DNA of 64,000 nt. Origin: Aegilops tauschii subsp. strangulata. Its lineage: Eukaryota; Streptophyta; Magnoliopsida; Poales; Poaceae. Positions within the stretch are counted from its first letter, which is position 1. The number at the start of each line of letters is the position of its first letter. A program made the position numbers and the translations under genes. Positions 56,239-64,000 of the stretch are shown one piece after another. The notes below the pieces were generated by a model. The model saw only the letters and a program-made list of their open reading frames with translations, was not told the DNA's origin and made no database searches. Where the stretch lies: NCBI RefSeq assembly GCF_002575655.3, contig NC_053040.3, positions 460,894,780 to 460,958,779 of the forward strand, given 5' to 3'.

Positions 56239-57011
56239 CCAAAACTTGCATCGACGTAACCCTTTACGACGAACTTTTTGTCACCTCCATAACCGAGAAA
56301 CATATCCTTATTCCACTAAGGATAATTTTGACCAATGTCCAGTGATCTACTCCTAGATCACTATTGTACTCCCTTGCCAAACTCAGGGCAGGGTATACAA
56401 TAGGTCTGGTACATAGCATGGCATACTTTATAGAACCTATAGCTGAGGCATAGGGAATGACTTTCATTCTCTCTCTATCTTCTACCGTGGTCGGGTTTTG
56501 AGTCTTACTCAACTTCACACCATGCAACACAGGCAAGAACTCTTTCTTCGACTGTTCCATTTTGAACTACTTCAAAAACTTGTCAAGGTATGTACTCATT
56601 GAAAATTTTTATCAAGCGGCTTGATCTATCTCTATAGATCTTGATGCTCAATATGTAAGCAGCTTCACCGAGGTCTTTCTTTGAAAAACTCCTTTCAAAT
56701 ACTCGTTTATGCTTTCCAGAAAACTCTTCATTATTTCCGATCAACAATATGTCATTCACATATGTTTATCAGAAATGTTGTAGTGCTCCCACTCACTTTC
56801 TTGTAAATACAGGCTTCACTACAAGTTTGTATAAAACTATCTGCTTTGATCAACTCATCAAAGCGTATATTCCAACTCCGAGATGCTTGCACCAGTCCAT
56901 AGATGGATCGCTGGAGCTTTGCACATTTTGTTAGCACCTAGGATTGACAAAACCTTCTGGTTGCATCATATACAACTCTTCTTTAAGAAATTCATTAAGG
57001 AATGTAGTTTT
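56239..57011 (-). pseudogene. Degenerate Copia RT/RNase H fragment (Cop3), interrupted by Cop2
   Basis: The minus strand aligns with the Cop2 region 59235-60012: RT (LQRSIYGLVQASRSWNIRFDE; YVDD region decayed) and the start of RNase H (SAIGSIKYAMLCTRP). Many frameshifts and stops. It is cut at 57011 by the Cop2 LTR; the flanking GTTTT (57007-57011) is the likely target duplication, but its partner lies outside the window. Confidence 0.85.
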
Positions 57012-58745
57012 TGTTGGGGAACGTAGTAATTTCAAAAAAAATCCTACGCACACGCAAGATCATGGTGATGCATAGCAACGAGAGGGGAGAGTGTTGTCCA
57101 CGTACCCTCGTAGACCGACAGCGGAAGCGTTATCACAACGCGGTTGATGTAGTCGTACGTCTTCACAATCTGACCGATCAAGTACCGAACGCACGGCACC
57201 TCCGAGTTCAGCATACGTTCAGCTCGATGATGTCCCTCGAACTCCGATCCAGCCGAGTGTTGAGGGAGAGTTTCGTCAGCACGACGGCGTGGTGACGATG
57301 ATGATGTTCCACCGACGCAGGGCTTCGCCTAAGCTCCGCAACGGTATTATCGAGGTGTAATATGGTGGAGGGGGCACCGCACACGGCTAAAATATCGTAT
57401 ATCAAGTGTGTTTGGAGGTGCCCCCTGCCCCCGTATATAAAGGAGCAAGGGGGAGGCCGGCTGCCCTAGGCGCGCCAAGGAGAGGGGGGGAGTCCTCCTC
57501 CTAGTAGGAGTAGGACTCCCCTTTCCTAGTCCAACTAGGAAAAGAGGGGGGGAAGGAAAGAGAGGGAGAGGGAGAGGGAAAGGGGGCTGCGCCCCCCTCT
57601 CCTAGTCCAACTAGGATTCCTCCTGGGAGGGGGCGCGCCACCTCATGGCTGCTGCCCCTCTCTCTCCCCTCTAGGCCCACTAAGGCCCAATACTTCCCCG
57701 GGGGGTTCCGGTAACCCTCCGGCACTCCGGTTAAATCCGAAACTTCTCCGGAACACTTCCGGTGTCCGAATATAGTCGTCCAATATATCAATCTTTATGT
57801 CTCGACCATTTCGAGACTCCTCGTCATGTCCGTGATCACATCCGGGACTCCGAACAACCTTCGGTACATCAAAACATATAAACTCATAATATAACTGTCA
57901 TCGTAACTTTAAGCGTGCGGACCCTACGGGTTCGAGAACTATGTAGACATGACCGAGACACCTCTCTGGTCAATAACCAATAGCGGAACCTGGATGCTCA
58001 TATTGGTTCCTACATATTCTACGAAGATCTTTATCGGTCAGACCGCATAACATCATACGTTGTTCCCTTTGTCATCGGTATGTTACTTGCCCGAGATTCG
58101 ATCGTCGGTATCTCAATACCTAGTTCAATCTCGTTACCGGCAAGTCTCTTTACTCGTTCCGTAATACATCATCCCGCAACTAACTCATTAGTCACAATGC
58201 TTGCAAGGCTTATAGTGATGTGCATTACTGAGTGGGCCCAGAGATACCTCTCCGACAATCGGAGTGACAAATCCTAATCTCGAAATACGCCAATCCAACA
58301 AGTACCTTTGGAGACACCTGTAGAGCACCTTTATAATCACCATTTACGTTGTGACGTTTGGTAGCACACAAAGTGTTCCTCCGGTAAACGGGAGTTGCAT
58401 AATCTCATAGTCATAGGAACATGTATAAGTCATGAAGAAAGCAATAGCAACATACTAAACGATCGGGTGCTAAGCTAACGGAATGGGTCAAGTCAATCAC
58501 GTCATTCTCCTAATGAGGTGATCCCGTTAATCAAATGACAACTCATGTCTATGGCTAGGAAACATAACCATCTTTGATTAACGAGCTAGTCAAGTAGAGG
58601 CATACTAGTGATATTCTGTTTGTCTATGTATTCACACATGTATTATGTTTTCGGTTAATACAATTCTAGCATGAATAATAAACATTTATCATGATATAAG
58701 GAAATAATAATACTTTATTATTGCCTCTAGGGCATATTTCCTTCA
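57012..58745 (-). repeat. Cop2 3' LTR (1734 bp)
   Basis: Minus strand starts TGAAGGAAATATGCCC and ends ...TACGTTCCCCAACA, as in Angela/WIS/BARE-type LTRs. The TATA box in minus sense is at 57434-57442 (CTTTATATA). Purine-rich promoter stretch near 57540-57590. Confidence 0.95.
57434..57442 (-). promoter_or_regulatory. TATA box of Cop2 LTR
   Basis: Minus strand CTTTATATA, followed by CGGGGGCAGG. Confidence 0.6.
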
Positions 58746-58758
58746 GTCTCCCACTTGC
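58746..58758 (-). other. Cop2 polypurine tract region
   Basis: Minus strand GCAAGTGGGAGAC, directly before the 3' LTR; the same place in Cop1 reads GCAAGTGGGAGAT. Confidence 0.85.
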
Positions 58759-58778
58759 ACTAGAGTCAATAATCTAGA

Positions 58779-61700
58779 TTACACAGTAATGATTCTCACA
58801 CCCATGGAGTCTTGGTGCTGATCATGTTTTGCTCGTGGAAGAGGCTTAGTCAACGGGTCTGCAACATTCAGATCCGTATGTATCTTGAAAATTTCTATGT
58901 CTCCCACCTGGACTAAATCCCGGATGGAATTGAAGCGTCTTTTGATGTGCTTGGTTCTCTTGTGAAATCTGGATTCCTTTGCTAAGGCAATTGCACCAGT
59001 ATTGTCACAAAAGATTTTAATTGGTCCCGATGCACTAGGTATGACACCTAGATCGGATATGAACTCCTTCATCCAGACTCCTTCATTTGCTGCTTCCGAA
59101 GCAGCTATGTACTCTGCTTCACACATAGATCCCGCCATGACACTTTGCTTAGAACTGCACCAACTGACAGCTCCACCGTTCAATGTAAATACGTATCCGG
59201 TTTGCGATTTAGAATCGTCGGGATCAGTGTCAAAGCTTGCATCAACGTAACCATTTACGATGAGCTCTTTGTCACCTCCATAAATGAGAAACATATCCTT
59301 AGTCCTTTTCAGATATTTCAGGATGTTCTTGACCGCTGTCCAGTGATCCACTCCTGGATTACTTTGGTACCTCCCTGCTAAACTTATAGCAAGGCACACA
59401 TCAGGTCTGGTACACAGCATTGCATACATGATAGAGCCTATGGCTGAAGCATAGGGAACATCTTTCATCTTCTCTCTATCTTCTGCAGTGGTCAGGCATT
59501 GAGTCTTACTCAATCTCACACCTTGTAGTACAGGCAAGAACCCTTTCTTTGCTTGATCCATTTTGAACTTCTTCAAAACTTTGTCAAGGTATGTGCTTTG
59601 TGAAAGTCCAATTAAGCGTCTTGATCTATCTCTATAGATCTTAATGCCTAATATATATGCAGCTTCACCGAGGTCTTTCATTGAAAAACTCTTATTCAAG
59701 TATCCCTTTATGCTATCCAGAAATTCTATATCATTTCCAATCAGCAATATGTCATCCACATATAATATCAGAAATGCTATCGAGCTCCCACTCACTTTCT
59801 TGTAAATACAGGCTTCTCCAAAAGTCTGTATAAAACCAAATGCTTTGATCACACTATCAAAGCGTTTATTCCAACTCCGAGAGGCTTGCACCAGTCCATA
59901 AATGGATCGCTGGAGCTTGCACACTTTGTTAGCTCCCTTTGGATCGACAAAACCTTCCGGTTGCATCATATACAACTCTTCTTCCAGAAATCCATTCAGG
60001 AATGCAGTTTTTGACATCCATTTGCCAAATTTCATAATCATAAAATGCAGCAATAGCTAACATGGTTCGGACAGACTTAAGCATCGCTACGGGTGAGAAG
60101 GTCTCATCGTAGTCAATCCCTTGAACTTGTCGAAAACCTTTCGCAACAAGTCGAGCTTTATAGACAGTAACATTACCATCAGCGTCAGTCTTCTTCTTGA
60201 AGATCCATTTAATTTCAATGGATTGCCGACCATCGGGCAAGTCAACCATAGTCCATACTTTGTTCTCATACATGGATCCCATCTCGGATTTCATGGCTTC
60301 AAGCCATTTTGCGGAATCTGGGCTCACCATCGCTTCTTCATAGTTCGTAGGTTCATCATGGTCTAGTAAAATGACCTCCAGAACAGGATTACCGTACCAC
60401 TCTGGTGCGGATCTTGATCTAGTTGACCTACGAGGTTCAGTAATAACTTGATCTGAAGTTTCATGGTCATTATCATTAACTTCCTCACTAATTGGTGTAG
60501 GTGTCGCAGAAACTGATTTCTGCGATGATCTACTTTCCAATAAGGGAGCAGGTACAGTTACCTCATCAAGTTCTACTTTCCTCCCACTCACATCTTTCGA
60601 GAGAAACTCCTTCTCTAGAAAGGATCCATTCCTAGCAACGAATATCTTGCCTTCGGATCTATGATAGAAGGTGTACCCAGCAGTCTCTTTTGGGTATCCT
60701 ATGAAGACACATTTCTCCGATTTAGGTTCGAGCTTATCAGGTTGAAGTTTCTTCACATAAGCATCGCAACCCCAAACTTTAAGATACAACAACTTTGGTT
60801 TCTTGCCAAACCATAGTTCATAAGGCGTCGTCTCAACGGATTTTGATGGTGTCCTATTTAGAGTGAATGCAGCCGTCTCTAAAGCATAACCCCAAAATGA
60901 TAGCGGTAAATCAGTAAGAGACATCATAGATCGTACTATATCTAATAAAGTACAATTACGACGTTCGGACACACCATTACGCTGTGGTGTTCCGGGTGGC
61001 GTGAGTTGCGAAACTATTCCGCATTGTTTCAAATGTAGGCCAAACTCGTAACTCAAATATTCTCCTCCACGATCAGATCGTAGGAATTTTATTTTCTTGT
61101 TACGATGATTTTCAACTTCACTCTGAAATTCTTTAAACTTTTCAAATGTTTCAGACTTATGTTTCATTAAGTAGATATACCCATATCTGCTCAAATCATC
61201 TGTGAAGGTGAGAAAATAACGATATCCGCCACGAGCCTTAATATTCATCGGACCACATACATCTGTATGTATGATTTCCAACAAATCTGTTGCTCTCTCC
61301 ATAGTTCCGGAGAACGGTGTTTTGGTCATCTTGCCCATGAGGCACGGTTCGCAAGTACCAAGTGATTCAAAATCAAGAGATTCCAAAATTCCATCAGTAT
61401 GGAGTTTCTTCATGCGCTTTACACCGATATGACCCAAACTGCAGTGCCACAAATAAGTTGCACTATCATTATCAACTCTGCATCTTTTGGCTTCGACATT
61501 ATGAATATGTGTATCACTACTATCGAGATTCATTAAAAATAGACCACTCTTCAAGGGTGCATGACCATAAAAGATATTATTCATATAAATAGAACAACCA
61601 TTATTCTCTGATTTAAATGAATAACCGTCTCGCATCAAACAAGATCCAAATATAATGTTCATGCTCAACGCTGGCACCAAATAACAATTATTTAGGTCTA

Positions 61701-62766
61701 AAACTAATCCCGAAGGTAGATGTAGAGGAAGCGTGCCGACGGCGATCACATCGACTTTGGAACCATTTCCCACGCGCATCGTCACCTCGTCCTTAGCCAA
61801 TCTTCGCTTAATCCGTAGTCCCTGTTTCGAGTTGCAAATATTAGCAACAGAACCAGTATCAAATACCCAGGTGCTACTGTGAGTATTAGTAAGGTACACA
61901 TCAATAACATGTATATCACATATACCTTTGTTAACCTTGCCATCCTTCTTATCCGCCAAATACTTGGGGCAGTTCCGCTTCCAGTGACCAGTCTGCTTAC
62001 AGTAGAAGCACTCAGTTTCAGGCTTAGGTCCAGACTTGGATTTCTTCTCCTGAACAGCAACTTGCTTGCTGTTCTTCTTGAAGTTCCCTTTCTTCTTCCC
62101 TTTGCCCTTTTTCTTGAAACTAGTGGTTTTACTGACCATCAACACTTGATGCTCCTTTTTGATTTCTACCTCCGCTGCCTTTAGCATTGCGAAGAGCTCG
62201 GGAATTGTCTTATCCATCTCTTGCATGTTATAGTTCATCACGAAGCTCTTGTAGCTTGGTGGCAGTGATTGAAGAATTCTGTCAATGACGCAATCATCCG
62301 GAAGTTGAACTCCCAGTTGAATCAAGTGATTATTATACCCAGACATTCTGAGTATATGCTCACTGACAGAACTATTCTCTTCCATCTTGCAGCTATAGAA
62401 CTTATTGGAGACTTCATATCTCTCAATCCGGGCATTTGCTTGAAATATTAACTTCAACTCCTGGAACATCTCATATGCTCCATGACGTTCAAAACGTCGC
62501 TGAAGACCCGGTTCTAAGCCGTAAAGCATGGCACACTGAACTATTGAGTAGTCATCAGCTTTGCTCTGCCAGACGTTCATAACTTCTGGCGTCGCTCTTG
62601 CAGGAGGCCTGGCACCTAGCGGTGCTTCTAGGACGTAATTCTTCTGTGCAGCAATGAGGATAATCCTCAAGTTACGGACCCAGTCCGTGTAATTGCTACC
62701 ATCATCTTTCAACTTAGCTTTCTCAAGGAACGCATTAAAATTCAACGGAACAACAGCACGAGCCAT
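58779..62766 (-). pseudogene. Cop2 gag-pol polyprotein with one frameshift
   Basis: First frame 62766-59929 starts at MARAVVPLN. Gag is residues 1-270 with CCHC knuckle C253-C266; protease DTGS at 303-306; pre-integrase zinc finger H441-C475; integrase catalytic D502, D565, E601; RT start from about 790. A run of five T (60008-60012, plus strand) versus four in Cop1 shifts the frame. The second frame, 60053-58779, continues RT (YVDDILLIGND) and RNase H (CEAEYIAASEAANEGVW) to the stop. Apart from that base, length and motifs are complete for an Angela-type Copia element. A sequencing or assembly error in the homopolymer is possible. Confidence 0.93.
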
Positions 62767-64000
62767 TTATCTACAATTAACATAGACAAGCAAGATACTA
62801 TCAGGTACTAAGTTCATGATAAATTTAAGTTCAATTAATCATATTAGTTAAGAACTCCCACTTAGATAGACATCCCTCTAATCATCTAAGTGATTACGTG
62901 ATCCAAATCAACTAAACCATGTCCGATTAACACGTGAGATGGAGTAGTTTCAATGGTGAACATCACTATGTTAGTCATATCTACTATATGATTCATGCTC
63001 GACCTTTCGGTCTCTGTGTTCCGAGGCCATATCTGTATATGCTAGGCTCGTCAAGTTTAACCTGAGTATTCCGCGTGTGCAACTGTTTTGCACCCGTTGT
63101 ATTTGAACGTAGAGCCTATCCCACCCGATTAACACGTGGTGTCTCAGCACGAAGAACTTTCGCAACGGTGCATACTCAGGGAGAACACTTTATCTTGAAA
63201 TTTTAGTGAGAGATCATCTTATAATGCTACCGTCAATCAAAGCAAGATAAGATGCATAAAGGATTAACATCACATGCAATCAATATAAGTGATATAATAT
63301 GGCCATCATTATCTTGTGCTTGTGATCTCCATCTCCGAAGCACCGTGCTTGTGATCTCCATCTCCGAAGCACCGTCATGATCACCATCGTCACCGGCGCG
63401 ACACCTTGATCTCCATCGTAGTATCGTTGTCGTCTCGCCAACTTATTGCTTTTACGACTATCGCTACCACTTAGTGATAAAGTAAAACTATTACATGGCG
63501 ATTGCATTTCATACAATAAAGCGACAACCATATGGCTCCTGCCAGTTGCCGATAACTCGGTTACAAAACATGATCATCTCATACAACAAATTATATCACA
63601 TCATGTCTTGACCATATCACATCACAACATGCCCTGCAAAAACAAGTTAGACGTCCTCTATTTTGTTGTTGCAAGTTTTACGTGGCTGCTACGGGCTTAG
63701 CAAGAACCGTTCTTACCTACGCATCAAAACCACAACGATAGTTTGTCAAGTTGGTGCTGTTTTAACCTTCGCAAGGACCGGGCGTAGCCACACTCGGTTC
63801 AACTAAAGTGAGAGAGACAGACACCCGCCAGTCACCTTTAAGCAACGAGTGCTCCGAACGGTGAAACCAGTCTCGCGTAAGCGTACGCGTAATGTCGGTC
63901 CGGGCCGCTTCATCTCACAATACCGCTGAACCAAAGTATGACATGCTGGTAAGCAGTATGACTTATATCGCCCACAACTCACTTGTGTTCTACTCGTGCA
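62767..64000 (-). other. Cop2 untranslated leader (no gene)
   Basis: Long leader typical of this family, homologous to 29128-30160. Contains a perfect tandem duplication of a 29-bp unit at 63316-63344 and 63345-63373. Confidence 0.85.
63316..63373. repeat. Two perfect 29-bp tandem repeats in the Cop2 leader
   Basis: Unit begins GTGCTTGTGATCTCC and ends CCGAAGCACC. The Cop1 leader has the motif only in single, diverged form. Confidence 0.9.

Larger units (their letters stand above)
57012..64000 (-). mobile_element. Cop2: Angela/BARE-like Copia retrotransposon, nearly intact, 5' LTR outside the window
   Basis: On the minus strand: leader (64000-62767), gag-pol (62766-58779), polypurine tract and 3' LTR (58745-57012). 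The coding region is open except for one 1-base insertion. It is inserted in an older related Copia fragment. The 5' LTR and primer site lie right of the window. Confidence 0.95.

Overview
The window looks like Triticeae (wheat, Aegilops or barley relative) nuclear DNA. It is dominated by nested LTR retrotransposons of grass type: Tekay-like and Athila-like Gypsy elements and Angela/BARE/WIS-like Copia elements. It holds a single host gene, a seven-exon MATE/DETOXIFICATION transporter. The species call is an inference from the style and nesting of the repeats and from the grass-like MATE; no database was searched.

Layout, left half (1-43478): a nest up to four insertions deep. Outermost is NA4, a 5'-truncated minus-strand Athila-like non-autonomous element (33285-43478). 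Cop1, a plus-strand Copia element, sits inside NA4's 3' LTR (visible part 29128-33284). Inside the Cop1 leader is AthA, a minus-strand Athila-clade element with gag, protease, RT and RNase H (visible 9724-29127). AthA is split by three plus-strand insertions: Tek1, a chromodomain Gypsy element (1-9723, 5' LTR cut by the window edge); NA1 (11466-18546, target duplication GGCTC); and NA2 (21225-28684, target duplication CCAAG). NA4 also carries NA3 (35110-42688, minus strand, target duplication AAGAC).

NA1, NA2, NA3 and the rest of NA4 form one structural group. They have an Athila-type tRNA-Asp primer site where that end is visible, and no gag or pol. Three of them carry an unfamiliar ORF, complete or partial, and all have a long noncoding 3' tract. 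That tract holds a conserved pair of hairpins, a cluster of hairpins with nearly constant loops and changing but complementary stems, and many extra copies of the 13-base polypurine-tract sequence. I consider this the most unusual content of the window.

Centre (43479-55770): a GC-rich short retroposon with a 14-bp target duplication, then the MATE gene. The downstream exons 2-7 (51556-53306) are single copy. The promoter, exon 1 and start of intron 1 are tandemly duplicated (about 45419-46785 and 48481-50025), giving two intact alternative first exons with nearly identical membrane-entering segments. Small MITEs lie in the introns. The 3' side is AT-rich, repetitive DNA.

Right end (55777-64000): an L1-type LINE fragment and a degenerate Copia fragment, which is interrupted by Cop2, a minus-strand Angela-like Copia element. 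Cop2's gag-pol is open apart from one single-base frameshift in a homopolymer. Its 5' LTR lies beyond the window.
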